NCBI GenBank assembly: GCA_902805635.1
Contig: CADCTC010000018.1
Location: 1 to 64,000 of the forward strand
DNA length: 64,000 bases
Direction of reading: 5' to 3'
From: an uncultured Chloroflexota bacterium
GTDB taxonomy: Bacteria; Chloroflexota; UBA11872; UBA12225
Shown: piece after piece, positions 52,811-61,051 of the stretch
Layout of the letters: every line of letters begins with the position of its first letter
How positions within the stretch are numbered: the stretch's first letter is position 1
Notes under the pieces: model-generated
Database searches by the model: none
What the model was told of the DNA's origin: nothing
Seen by the model: the letters and a program-made list of their open reading frames with translations, nothing else
Program-made: the position numbers and the translations under genes

Positions 52811-53917
52811 TCAGGGACCGGGCCGCTGCGCCCGACGCTTCGCTAGCTGCGCCACACTCGCCTTTACCATCGGCTCGATCGCGGCCGGCGGAAACGGCCA
52901 CACGGCGCTGACGTTGATCTCGCACAGCACGTAGGAATCCTCTCCTGCGTCATCCTTGGGCCCGTAGAGAAAGTCGGCATCCCAAATGATCGGGAGGTCG
53001 TGCGTCTCGATATCCAGCAGGTGCTGCATCTGGGGCACCCACTCGCGCATCTTGGACTTGAGCGCGCGAAAGGCCGGAGCGTTGGGCCCCTCCATCACGG
53101 AACGGCGTTGTGGCGCGGCCGACTGTCCCCCGGTTGCGCCTGCGTCGAGCAGCGCCTGCGGCCACTGATGGCAGAACCCCACGACTTCGTCGTGTGTCAA
53201 GTAGCAGCGGACCATCCCGTCCCGTAGTCGGTCCTGATAGGTCTGGTCGACCAAACAACCCGACCACGCAAAGTACTGGCCGCAGCGGTCGAGGAATGCG
53301 CCGAGGCGCAGCTCCTCGACGGCTTCCCCGTCCGCGAGTCCCACGAGTGCGTGTTGCACCTGCACCATAGCGTCTAGCGAAAGGGTCTGCCCGTTGAGCG
53401 GGACCGGAGGCAAGAGGTCGATGCGCCATACGCCGTTTCCTGCCGTACCCCGGCCCTGCTTCAGCACGCGCCGGCCGTGCCGGGCGAGCCGGGTGGGGAA
53501 GCGCTCCATTAGCTCCCCCACGCTGCGGTAGACGTCGGTCTCGGTCTCCCACCCGACGGTGCGAGTCTGGAAGAGCACCTCCTTGGTGCCCATCTTCAGG
53601 ATCACGTCGGGGCGCGCCGAGACCCATACGCCTGCACCGGCAACGTCGCGCAACAGCGCGTCGAGGCTGGCCCGCGTCGCGCCGTCCTGGATAGGGTTGA
53701 CCCAGACCAACACGCCGTCCAGCGCGCGCAGCTGCTCCTGCACCTCGGACACGGCATCGTCGGCATAAACGACGTGCTCGGCGAGCACGCCCGCCGCGCC
53801 GAACGCCTCGATCACAGGGACCATTAGCTCCTTCGCCCGCGGCGATGGAGTCCCGGTGTGGGCGTCGCCACGCGCGAGCAGACCCACCCGTCTTGATTGT
53901 TCAGACCGCGCCACCAT
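52811..53917 (-). CDS. ATP-grasp-like protein (Cj0069-type)
   Basis: A 368-residue soluble protein. RVLKQGRGTAGNGVWRI and the C-terminal LCEINVSAVWPFPP resemble the ATP-binding lysine/glycine strand and metal-binding acid/Asn of ATP-grasp ligases. The order of motifs fits the Cj0069 group, whose function is unknown. ATG 53917 has GGAGG upstream, better than the track start 53956. No neighbour hints at a substrate. The family call is moderate, the fold call somewhat better. Confidence 0.6.
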   Translation of the reverse strand: MVARSEQSRRVGLLARGDAHTGTPSPRAKELMVPVIEAFGAAGVLAEHVVYADDAVSEVQEQLRALDGVLVWVNPIQDGATRASLDALLRDVAGAGVWVSARPDVILKMGTKEVLFQTRTVGWETETDVYRSVGELMERFPTRLARHGRRVLKQGRGTAGNGVWRIDLLPPVPLNGQTLSLDAMVQVQHALVGLADGEAVEELRLGAFLDRCGQYFAWSGCLVDQTYQDRLRDGMVRCYLTHDEVVGFCHQWPQALLDAGATGGQSAAPQRRSVMEGPNAPAFRALKSKMREWVPQMQHLLDIETHDLPIIWDADFLYGPKDDAGEDSYVLCEINVSAVWPFPPAAIEPMVKASVAQLAKRRAQRPGP

Positions 53918-54017
53918 GGTCGTGTACCTCCGCCCGCGCTGCATCCTACCGTTCACACACCATTAGCCATGCGCGGCGAACGGCTCGAAGGTGGCGGGCG
54001 TGACGGTGTAATGGGCG

Positions 54018-54740
54018 CTACCCGCGTCCGATGAACGGCTGCTTGATTGGCATCACCGTCGCCTCCAGCATTGTCACGTGCGGCGGGAGCAGCGCCATCC
54101 ACACCGCCGCCTGCGCCAACTCGTCCACGCTCATGTTCGCCTCGGCGCTCGTCGTCCCCACATGGCGCTCGATGCGCGTATTGCCGGGATACAGGCAGCT
54201 TGCCGCGATATTGTGGTCGCGCCCCTCAAGCGCAGTCACCTGGGTCAATCCCCAGACGCCGTGCTTGCTCGCGCTGTACGGTCCGGAGTTCGGCCGCACC
54301 CGCTGCGCCGAGATGCTGCTGACGTTGATGATCCGCCCGCCGCCCTGCGCCTTCATGATGCGGAACGCCGCGCGCGTGCACAGGAACGGCCCCGTCAGGT
54401 TAGTGGCTATGACCCGGTTCCACGCCTCCAGCGTCAGCTCGGCCAGCGGCCCGCCGCTCGAGATGCCCGCGTTGTTCACCAACACGTCCAGTCGCCCGAA
54501 GCGCTCGGTCACCGCCTCGAACAGCCGCTCGACCTGCCCTTCGTCGGTCATGTCCGCCGGTACCGCCAGTACTGGCCCACCCAGCGCCTCAAGCTCGCCC
54601 CGCGTTTGCTCCAGCACCTCGCTGGGCCGCGCCGCGATTGCCACGCTCGCCCCCTCGCGCGCCATGCCGCGCGCGATGCCCTTCCCAATCCCCCGGCTCC
54701 CGCCGGTCACCAGCACTACCTTGCCGTCTAACCCACCCAT
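54018..54740 (-). CDS. Short-chain dehydrogenase/reductase (FabG-like)
   Basis: A 240-residue classical SDR. The cofactor motif is TGGSRGIGKGIA and NNAG is in LVNNAGISSGG. The catalytic Ser, Tyr and Lys are in NVSSISAQ and YSASKHG. The usual PG motif reads LYPGNTRIE. It may reduce 3-oxoacyl groups or oxidise a sugar; members of this kind also include gluconate 5-dehydrogenases, which would fit the region. It stands alone. Confidence 0.92.
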   Translation of the reverse strand: MGGLDGKVVLVTGGSRGIGKGIARGMAREGASVAIAARPSEVLEQTRGELEALGGPVLAVPADMTDEGQVERLFEAVTERFGRLDVLVNNAGISSGGPLAELTLEAWNRVIATNLTGPFLCTRAAFRIMKAQGGGRIINVSSISAQRVRPNSGPYSASKHGVWGLTQVTALEGRDHNIAASCLYPGNTRIERHVGTTSAEANMSVDELAQAAVWMALLPPHVTMLEATVMPIKQPFIGRG

Positions 54741-54806
54741 GTCTGTCCTCCTCGTTGTCCAGGGTAGCGTGCGACGGTCGAGCGATCCGGCGTGGGTCTC
54801 CGTGCG

Positions 54807-55868
54807 CTACGTGGCGTGGCGCAGATATGCGACGAGCCGCTCGGTGGTGCGACCGGGTCCGGCGGGCGGTGGGACACGGCGCTCATCCGCGATGGCCTGC
54901 GCGGCGGCCTGGGAGAAGGTGGTCAGGCGCGTGTGGCGGATGGCGATCCAGTAGCGCGCGTCGCGGGCGAGCAGGTCCGACGAGAGGCCGAGTACGAGCT
55001 CGCGTGCAACCTCCCAGTTGGCTCGTGTTACGAGCCTGACCCACTGCGACGAGAGCCACGGGGTGAGCAACGGAACCTCCACCGCCACGGGGCGCCGCAG
55101 CCGCAGCGCGCGGGCGGCGGCGTCGATAATCTCGCGCCCGGTGAGCGCCTCCGGGCCGGGCAGATCAAACGACGCGCTGGCGGGCAGGGGCAGGCGCAGC
55201 CCCGCCTCCAGGGCGGCTACGACGTCGGCGATGGCGACCGGCTGGGTGCGCGAGCGCATCCAGCGTGGCAGGACCATAGTGGGTAGCCGCGCGGCGAGGT
55301 CGCGCACGATCAACCAGGAGATGCTTCCCGCGCCGACGATCATGCTGGCACGCAGCTCCAGTGACGGCACCGGCCCGGACGCCAGCGCTTCGCCCACGTC
55401 CAGGCGGCTGCGCAGGTGCTCGGACGCTTCACCCGAGGGAGCCACCCCGCCGAGGTACACGATGCGCTCCAGTCCGGCCGCCGCTGCGGCCGCCGCGAAG
55501 CGGTGCGCGGCGTCCACTTCGCGTCGTCGGAAGTCTGGATGGCCGCCGCGCATGCCGTGAACAAGATAGAACGCGGCGCGGCAACCATCTAGTGAAGCCG
55601 CCAATCCGGCACCGCTTTCGACATCCGCCTGAACCCACGTGCGCGACGGCCAGCGGCGGGCGGCGCGCCCAGGATCGCGTGTGGCCCCTCGGACGTGGTA
55701 CCCGGCGGCTTCCAGCACGGGCCACAGCGCGCCGCCCACGAACCCGGTGGCGCCGGTGAGCAGCACCGAATCGCCGGCGCCTGTCCCGCCGTCCTGATGG
55801 TGCGCAGGTGACGGGCCGGCCGAATTTCGCGTCCCGTCTTGTAGAGCTGGCGGCGTACTGGCGGTCAT
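54807..55868 (-). CDS. NAD(P)-binding SDR-like protein (atypical, NmrA-like)
   Basis: A 353-residue protein with VLLTGATGFVGGAL as the dinucleotide-binding start after 33 residues of polar sequence. RIVYLGGVAPSGEASEHLRSR stands where the active-site region should be and lacks a Tyr-x3-Lys. The pattern matches the ubiquinone-biosynthesis/NmrA-like reductase group rather than a classical SDR. Its ATG overlaps the stop of the upstream gene as ATGA, so the two are coupled. Confidence 0.82.
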   Translation of the reverse strand: MTASTPPALQDGTRNSAGPSPAHHQDGGTGAGDSVLLTGATGFVGGALWPVLEAAGYHVRGATRDPGRAARRWPSRTWVQADVESGAGLAASLDGCRAAFYLVHGMRGGHPDFRRREVDAAHRFAAAAAAAGLERIVYLGGVAPSGEASEHLRSRLDVGEALASGPVPSLELRASMIVGAGSISWLIVRDLAARLPTMVLPRWMRSRTQPVAIADVVAALEAGLRLPLPASASFDLPGPEALTGREIIDAAARALRLRRPVAVEVPLLTPWLSSQWVRLVTRANWEVARELVLGLSSDLLARDARYWIAIRHTRLTTFSQAAAQAIADERRVPPPAGPGRTTERLVAYLRHAT

Positions 55869-56569
55869 GTGAGTGCTCCTATCGACCGAGAGATCGAGGC
55901 AAGCGCGCTGTGCGCGGCGTGGCTGTGGTAGGCGCCGTACAACCAGCCGATGCCTTCCCAGACGGCTGCAAGCGCCCGTGGAAGGAGCGCACCCCTCGGC
56001 TGCCTGGGGAGTGGCTGGTGCGGGGCGGAGCGGCGTAGTGGCAGTGGGCCGAGGAAGCGCGAGGGGAAGGCCTCGACACGCATCCAGGCGTGAAGCTCGT
56101 CACCGCGGCGACGCTCTACGCCAAGCGTGAGCGCGCCGAGCGCCGCGGCGGCTTCGGGCGTGGAGGGGCTTTGCGTGGGGCGGACGAGCAGACCAGGAGT
56201 AATGCGCCAGCGGCGGACGACGTGCGTGTCGCCCACGTCGGTGCGCTCGTGCACGAGCGAGAGCACGTTAGACCCGAAACGGAGGCGGCAGTCGATTCCG
56301 GAGGCGCTGGCGTGGCAGCGGATCAGACCGAGCGAGAAGCGTCCGATGCTGCGCGCAAACGCAGCCGTGATGAGGGCTGGGATGCGATCGCGCGCATTGG
56401 GGTCGGGCCACCGGCCGCGCCAGACCAGGTGCTCTTCACTGTCCAGCAGCCCGCGGGAGAGATCGCGCCTGATCCAGCGGCCAGGACCGCGCATCGAGGT
56501 CTCAGCGGGCACGGCCGGCACAGCAAGGATGGGGATTCCGTAGGGCACCTGAGCACCTGAGACGATCAT
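55865..56569 (-). CDS. Hypothetical protein coupled to the SDR gene
   Basis: A 234-residue basic protein starting at ATG 56569 or 56635 (MIVSGAQVPYG). The sequence has IRCHASASGIDCRLRFGSN and a pattern VGDTHVVRRWRITPGLLVRP. No signal, membrane segment or family is recognised. The stop overlaps the next gene as ATGA, so both are probably made together. The role could be tied to the SDR-like enzyme, but nothing in the sequence shows it. Confidence 0.6.
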   Translation of the reverse strand: MIVSGAQVPYGIPILAVPAVPAETSMRGPGRWIRRDLSRGLLDSEEHLVWRGRWPDPNARDRIPALITAAFARSIGRFSLGLIRCHASASGIDCRLRFGSNVLSLVHERTDVGDTHVVRRWRITPGLLVRPTQSPSTPEAAAALGALTLGVERRRGDELHAWMRVEAFPSRFLGPLPLRRSAPHQPLPRQPRGALLPRALAAVWEGIGWLYGAYHSHAAHSALASISRSIGALT

Positions 56570-56667
56570 GGTGCGACAGGCGTATATACGCCCCGGAGAT
56601 GAAATTGGTCGTCCGCTACGGACCGCCGGCGTCAATCGCCGTGCTTCGCACGGCGAAGCCGGGTGGA

Positions 56668-57648
56668 CTAGGGGAGCACGAGCGTCTGGCCGATGGACAA
56701 CATCGTCTCTGGGGTATTGAGATTGTTTGCCGTGACCAGTGCCTCTACCGTCGTGCGATAGCGCACGGCGAGCGCGAGCAGGGTATCGCCCCCTTGTACG
56801 GTGTGCTTCCGCTGTCCCGACGAACTGGTTGCCACGGTCGAGCCGGGAGTGGCCGCCGGCGCCTGCCGCATGCCGGATGCCCCGGCCGGTGTGGCCACGG
56901 ATGTCGCGCCTGCAGATGGCGTGCGGCCCGGCGTGGCCCCGGAAGCCACTGTCGTTCGTGGTGTCGCTTGTGCCCCTGCTACCTGGGTCGAGACTACGGT
57001 CCCGGGTCGAGGCGTGCCGGAGGACGGGGTGGCGGCCGTGGTTACTAACCCGCCGGCGCCGGCAGCCTGCACTGATCCGGCCGGCGTCATGGTTGCGAGT
57101 GCCGCCGCGGGCGTCGTGTTCGGTGGAGATACCACGGTCGTGACCGGGTTTACAGCGGCTCCCGCCGCCGCGGTGGCTGATGGTCGAGCGGTGCCGCTAG
57201 CGCCGGGAGTGCCCGCAGCGGTGCCGCCGATGCTTGCAGTGCGATCGGGTACCGTCGTTGCCGTCGTTGCCACGCGCAATGCGGATGCAGTCGCATCGGA
57301 CGGAACGAGCGTCGCCACGGGCGCCAGCGCCACAGCGGTGGACGTTGCGGCGGGCAGCAGGCTGGCTTGCTGCGTAGTGCCGGTGGTGGGGCGCGCGGGC
57401 ACCGCCGCGGCGTTGCTGGCGGTGCTTCTGCCTGCTGCCTGGACGAGAAGAGTGCCCAGGATCAGGACGCTCGCCACGGCGCCACCCACGCACAGGCCGA
57501 GCTCGGTGCGACGTCGCTCGGTCCGCAGCCTGGCGCGAGCGTTAGACCCGACGGTTGGCAAAGGCGCCGTCTGGTGGATCGCACCGGCGGGCCACGGTGT
57601 CCCCTCCATGTAATCGGGCTGCGGCGTGGGGTCGTAGCTGCTCCGCAT
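56668..57648 (-). CDS. Membrane-anchored LysM protein
   Basis: A 326-residue protein with one membrane helix near residues 51-71 (LCVGGAVASVLILGTLLVQA) after an N-terminal cytoplasmic arm. A long Ala/Thr/Pro linker of about 200 residues follows, then a C-terminal LysM domain (HTVQGGDTLLALAVRYRTTVEALVTANNL). LysM binds peptidoglycan or chitin, and the linker spans the wall. It may anchor the wall to the membrane. Function beyond that is unknown. Confidence 0.85.
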   Translation of the reverse strand: MRSSYDPTPQPDYMEGTPWPAGAIHQTAPLPTVGSNARARLRTERRRTELGLCVGGAVASVLILGTLLVQAAGRSTASNAAAVPARPTTGTTQQASLLPAATSTAVALAPVATLVPSDATASALRVATTATTVPDRTASIGGTAAGTPGASGTARPSATAAAGAAVNPVTTVVSPPNTTPAAALATMTPAGSVQAAGAGGLVTTAATPSSGTPRPGTVVSTQVAGAQATPRTTVASGATPGRTPSAGATSVATPAGASGMRQAPAATPGSTVATSSSGQRKHTVQGGDTLLALAVRYRTTVEALVTANNLNTPETMLSIGQTLVLP

Positions 57649-57731
57649 GTCGTTCGGGCTCCTTCGGCGCGACGGCGAGAAAGCGCGGTCGTTCGGTCGT
57701 GGTCATCGACAATAACGGCGCAGGAACCCGA

Positions 57732-57751
57732 ACGCATCGCGATTGATGCGT
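57732..57751. terminator. Hairpin after the tetR gene
   Basis: ACGCATC and GATGCGT form a 7-bp stem around GCGATT, 22 bp after the tetR stop. No T-run follows, so terminator function is uncertain. Confidence 0.35.
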
Positions 57752-57772
57752 AAGTAATGGACCGACCGATCT

Positions 57773-58546
57773 TCAGACCGTGCCGGCGGCGTCCGCCGAT
57801 GAGTCGCCGAAAAGCGCTTGGGTGGCGAGTCGGTCGGCGCCGATGACCAAGCCAGGAACACCGGGCACGCGCAGGGCCGGCGCCGCCAGCCGCAGTGTGC
57901 GCTGCAGCAGAGTGAGGAGGGCCTGCGTGGCGCGCTGGCCAGGGCTCTTGTCAAGCAACCACCACAGCAGCACTGCCAGGTGGGCAAGGTACAGCAGCCG
58001 GCCGAGCGCGGGGCCCAGGTCCCCTCGCGGCGCGTCGATGGCTCCGACTACGGCGCCGACGAAGACGTGCTGCACGCGCAGCCGGGAGAACGCCGTGCTG
58101 GGGGCGAACAGGCCCTCGTTGGCGTCGCCCACCAGCACCGGCACCAGCGCGGCAAGCGTGTCGCGCTGCGGTCGGAGCACCTCCAGGCTAGTCCGCAAGG
58201 CGTACATGAACCGGTCGCGCCACCGTCCGCGTGGCATTTCCGTAGCGCGTGCGGCGTACACCGCGGAGAGCTCGTCGTACAGCGCGAGCACCACCGCGCG
58301 CTTACTCGGGAAGTACCGATAGAGCAGCCCCACGCTAACGCCGGCCGCTTCGGCCACGTCACGCAGTGTCGTGGCCTGCCAGCCCCGCTCCGCGACCAGC
58401 CGCACGGCCGTCTCGTACAGGCGGCGGCGCGTCTCTTCCCCCTGGGCAGTGCGCCCGGGCGGGCGACCGCGCCGTCGGGGGGCGCCTTGCTTCAACTCCT
58501 CGTCACGATCCACCCCTGGTGCCGGCGGCTCCTCTTGCCTTGACAT
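57773..58546 (-). CDS. TetR/AcrR-family transcriptional regulator
   Basis: A 257-residue regulator. The N-terminal 35 residues are extra and basic, then the helix-turn-helix (LRDVAEAAGVSVGLLYRYFPSKRAVVLALYDEL) follows. The C-terminal ligand domain is hydrophobic. ATG 58546 has no ribosome site and lies within a few bases of the promoter dyad, so the mRNA may be leaderless. It is divergent from the TIGR01777 gene and the dyad between them is its likely operator. The ligand is unknown. Confidence 0.9.
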   Translation of the reverse strand: MSRQEEPPAPGVDRDEELKQGAPRRRGRPPGRTAQGEETRRRLYETAVRLVAERGWQATTLRDVAEAAGVSVGLLYRYFPSKRAVVLALYDELSAVYAARATEMPRGRWRDRFMYALRTSLEVLRPQRDTLAALVPVLVGDANEGLFAPSTAFSRLRVQHVFVGAVVGAIDAPRGDLGPALGRLLYLAHLAVLLWWLLDKSPGQRATQALLTLLQRTLRLAAPALRVPGVPGLVIGADRLATQALFGDSSADAAGTV

Positions 58547-58552
58547 TTTACT

Positions 58553-58571
58553 TGAACACGTTCACTATAAT
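58553..58571. promoter_or_regulatory. TetR operator dyad with -10 element
   Basis: TGAAC and GTTCA form a perfect inverted repeat with a 2-bp spacer (58553-58564), next to TATAAT at 58566-58571. A TTGACA at 58540 is 20 bp upstream, a poor spacing. A repressor here would block the promoter of the 58601 gene and probably its own. Confidence 0.55.
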
Positions 58572-58600
58572 TGTGAAATGAAATATCAACGAGGCGACGG

Positions 58601-59452
58601 ATGAAGGTGGTGCTTCCGGGAGGCTCGGGACACCTTGGGCAGCTGCTTGCGCGAGAGCTTGGGCGGCGCGGGCATGAGGTTACGGTGTTGTCCCGTGGAG
58701 GGACCGCAAGGAATGGGCGCGCCAGCGGACTAGGCGTACCGCGTGTGGTGGGGTGGGATGGGCAGAAGCTTGGCCCGTGGGCCGGCGAGCTGGATGGGGC
58801 GGACGCCGTGATCAACCTGGCCGGACGCAGCGTGAACTGCCGCTACACGCACGCAAGCCTGAAGGCGATGCTGGACTCGCGGGTGGACTCGACACGCGCT
58901 GTGGGTCGGGCGATCGAAGGCGCCGCGCTCCCGCCGCGGGTGTGGCTACAGGCGAGCACGGCGACCATCTACGCCCACCGCTTCGACGCGCCGAACGACG
59001 AGCTGACCGGGCGCATGGGAGGTGACGAGCCGGACGTGCCGGCGTACTGGCGGCGCAGCATAGAGATCGCCAGCGCATGGGAAGACGCGCTGGATGAGGC
59101 GAAGACGCCGGTGACGCGCAAGGTGGCGCTGCGGGCCGCCATGGTGATGGGCACGCAACGTGGTGGCGTGCTAGACGTACTGGTCCGCCTGGCGCGCCTG
59201 GGGCTTGGCGGCGCGATCGCGGGAGGCCGGCAGTTCGTCTCGTGGATCCACGAACGCGACTTCGTGCGGGCGGTGGAGTTCCTGCTGGAGCGGGACGACC
59301 TGCGCGGCGCCGTGAACGTCACTGCGCCTGCGCCGCTCCCCCAGCGGGAGCTTATGGCCGGGCTGCGGTCGGCGCTGAAGGTGCCGGTCGGACTGCCGGC
59401 GGTGCTGACAGAAGAGGGTGAAGGGGTATCGCGCGGGGCGGGGCGCCGTTAG
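58601..59452 (+). CDS. TIGR01777-type epimerase, C-terminally truncated
   Basis: A 283-residue NAD(P)-binding epimerase-like protein of the TIGR01777 (SulA/YfcH) family. The dinucleotide motif is PGGSGHLGQLLARE. INLAGRSVNCRY and YWRRSIEIASAWEDAL follow, and VSWIHERDFVRAVEFLL is the typical C-terminal part. Normal members end with a DUF1731 segment (LKSRRV..P..L...GF.F). Here the frame ends VLTEEGEGVSRGAGRR with no such segment, and other frames downstream do not carry it, so about 30 residues are missing. It is under control of the divergent TetR regulator, presumably. Confidence 0.82.
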   Translation: MKVVLPGGSGHLGQLLARELGRRGHEVTVLSRGGTARNGRASGLGVPRVVGWDGQKLGPWAGELDGADAVINLAGRSVNCRYTHASLKAMLDSRVDSTRAVGRAIEGAALPPRVWLQASTATIYAHRFDAPNDELTGRMGGDEPDVPAYWRRSIEIASAWEDALDEAKTPVTRKVALRAAMVMGTQRGGVLDVLVRLARLGLGGAIAGGRQFVSWIHERDFVRAVEFLLERDDLRGAVNVTAPAPLPQRELMAGLRSALKVPVGLPAVLTEEGEGVSRGAGRR

Positions 59453-59462
59453 CAATGGAGCA

Positions 59463-59702
59463 ATGATCGAGAGTCCCCAGCACCATGGCGACCTCCTGCG
59501 GTTGGTCGCACAGTTGCGAGCGATGCGCGCGGCGGATCCAACGAAGTCGGCGGACTGCGACCGGCTGCTGGCAAAGCTGAGGCCACACGTCGATCTGCCC
59601 ACACTGCCTACGCGGCGCATACCAGCCGCCGAGTGGCAACCAGCGACGCTCAGCGCCGCCAGTGGACGAGAGTGCCGCGTTCTCGCAGAAACGGCTCGTT
59701 GA
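59463..59702 (+). CDS. Small hypothetical protein
   Basis: A 79-residue soluble protein. ATG 59463 starts MIESPQHHGDLLRLVAQLRAM, with GGAG very close upstream. The first 60 residues are helix-forming and protein-like. The last 18 overlap the end of the convergent enolase-superfamily gene by 53 bp, which is unusual. No family is recognised. It may be real or chance. Confidence 0.4.
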   Translation: MIESPQHHGDLLRLVAQLRAMRAADPTKSADCDRLLAKLRPHVDLPTLPTRRIPAAEWQPATLSAASGRECRVLAETAR

Positions 59703-60828
59703 GCGTGAAGCCCCAGCCTGGACGGTCGAGCACCTCGATGTGTCCGTTACGGGTCTGCGGGTAGTCGGGGAAGAGGTCGAGCCAGGCGACGTGCTGCTTG
59801 GCGTTGTCGAAGACTTCGATCCACTCGGTCTGCGGGTAGGCGGCGGCGATTTGCACGTGGAAGTGCGGTACGTGGTGCGGCGCGAGCGCCACGCCCTTAG
59901 CCTCGCAGTAGGCAGCCACCTTGGCGAACTCGGTGAGGCCGCCATTCTTGATGCAGTCAAACTGGACGTAGCGGACGTGTCCCTTGTCCACCAGGTCGCG
60001 CGTCTCCGCCAGCGTCACGTGGTTCTCACCAGACGCAATGGGGATGCTGGTGCTGGTGCCGAGCCGGCCGGTCTCGGCGTCCCAGTCGCGGGTTTCCTTG
60101 GTGCCGCGGTGGGGGCGGCCGGGGCTGGGCAGCGGCTCTTCGAGCCAGGTGAGGTCGTACGGCTCCATCGCTCTGGCATGCTCGATCGCCTCTTCGGTGC
60201 TCCATGCCTGGTTCGCGTCCACCATGATCTGGCCGTCCGGGCCGAGCGCTCCGCGCATGGCGCGCACGCGCGCGGCGCTCACGTCGGGGCCGCCGCGCCC
60301 GACGCGGATTTTTGTGGCGCGGAAGCCGCGCTCGTGCATCTCTTCCAGCGTCTCTTGCGCCATCTCCTCGGGCGGCTGCCCATCGGTGAGGAAGCCGGCC
60401 GAGCAGTAGGCGCGCATTGGCCGCGGCTGGCCGCCGAGCAGACGGCAGACGGAGAGCCCGGCCGCTTTCGCTTTGGCCTCCCAGAGCGCCAGGTCCACGG
60501 CGGCGATGGCGCCGAGGGCGGCGTTGCGGGTCCAGGCGGCGTTGCGCGGCGTGCCGTCGTCATGAAGCAGCGCCTGGGCCATCGTGGTCCACAGGTGCTG
60601 GGTGGCGGCCGCGTCCTGGCCCAGCAGCAACGGGCGAAGCACCTCGACGATGGCCGACGAGATCATGGGCAGCGGGGCGCCGCGCGCCTCGCCGATGCCT
60701 TCTACGCCGTCGGAGGTGGTGACGCGGCAGATGACGTCGGTGCTGTGCGTGATCGGGCCGCCCGAGAGGCCCCTACCTTCCGCTAATGGCAGCTGAATCC
60801 AGGCGACCTCGATGTCGGCAATCTTCAC
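59650..60828 (-). CDS. Enolase-superfamily acid-sugar dehydratase/racemase (MR-type)
   Basis: A 392-residue enzyme. The base motif is ATKIRVGRGG (KxR). Metal ligands are in IMVDANQAWS, TWLEEPLPS and IASGENHVT. The Asp-His dyad is in VQFDCIKNGG and APHHVPHFH. This set is the mandelate racemase type, which includes galactonate, gluconate, talarate and fuconate dehydratases. Start ATG 60828. It shares its divergent 222-bp control region with pckG. The natural acid sugar is unknown. Confidence 0.9.
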   Translation of the reverse strand: MKIADIEVAWIQLPLAEGRGLSGGPITHSTDVICRVTTSDGVEGIGEARGAPLPMISSAIVEVLRPLLLGQDAAATQHLWTTMAQALLHDDGTPRNAAWTRNAALGAIAAVDLALWEAKAKAAGLSVCRLLGGQPRPMRAYCSAGFLTDGQPPEEMAQETLEEMHERGFRATKIRVGRGGPDVSAARVRAMRGALGPDGQIMVDANQAWSTEEAIEHARAMEPYDLTWLEEPLPSPGRPHRGTKETRDWDAETGRLGTSTSIPIASGENHVTLAETRDLVDKGHVRYVQFDCIKNGGLTEFAKVAAYCEAKGVALAPHHVPHFHVQIAAAYPQTEWIEVFDNAKQHVAWLDLFPDYPQTRNGHIEVLDRPGWGFTLNEPFLRERGTLVHWRR

Positions 60829-61051
60829 GTGTCGTTCCTCTTCGTTAGACCAAGTGTCAACGGCGCGTATGTTCGTGGCTGTCCAGATTCATGTGTTCCC
60901 CCTCTCCATCACCAATTGCCACGTTGACCGGGTCCACGCTCTGTCTGCCCCGCCATATTCGCCACGATACCATGCTCCGCCGCACGTGCAAGGGTTGAGA
61001 CTGGTAGCCTGAGGACGAGGCAACAATGGCGGCGTGTTTGGCGGGTACATC

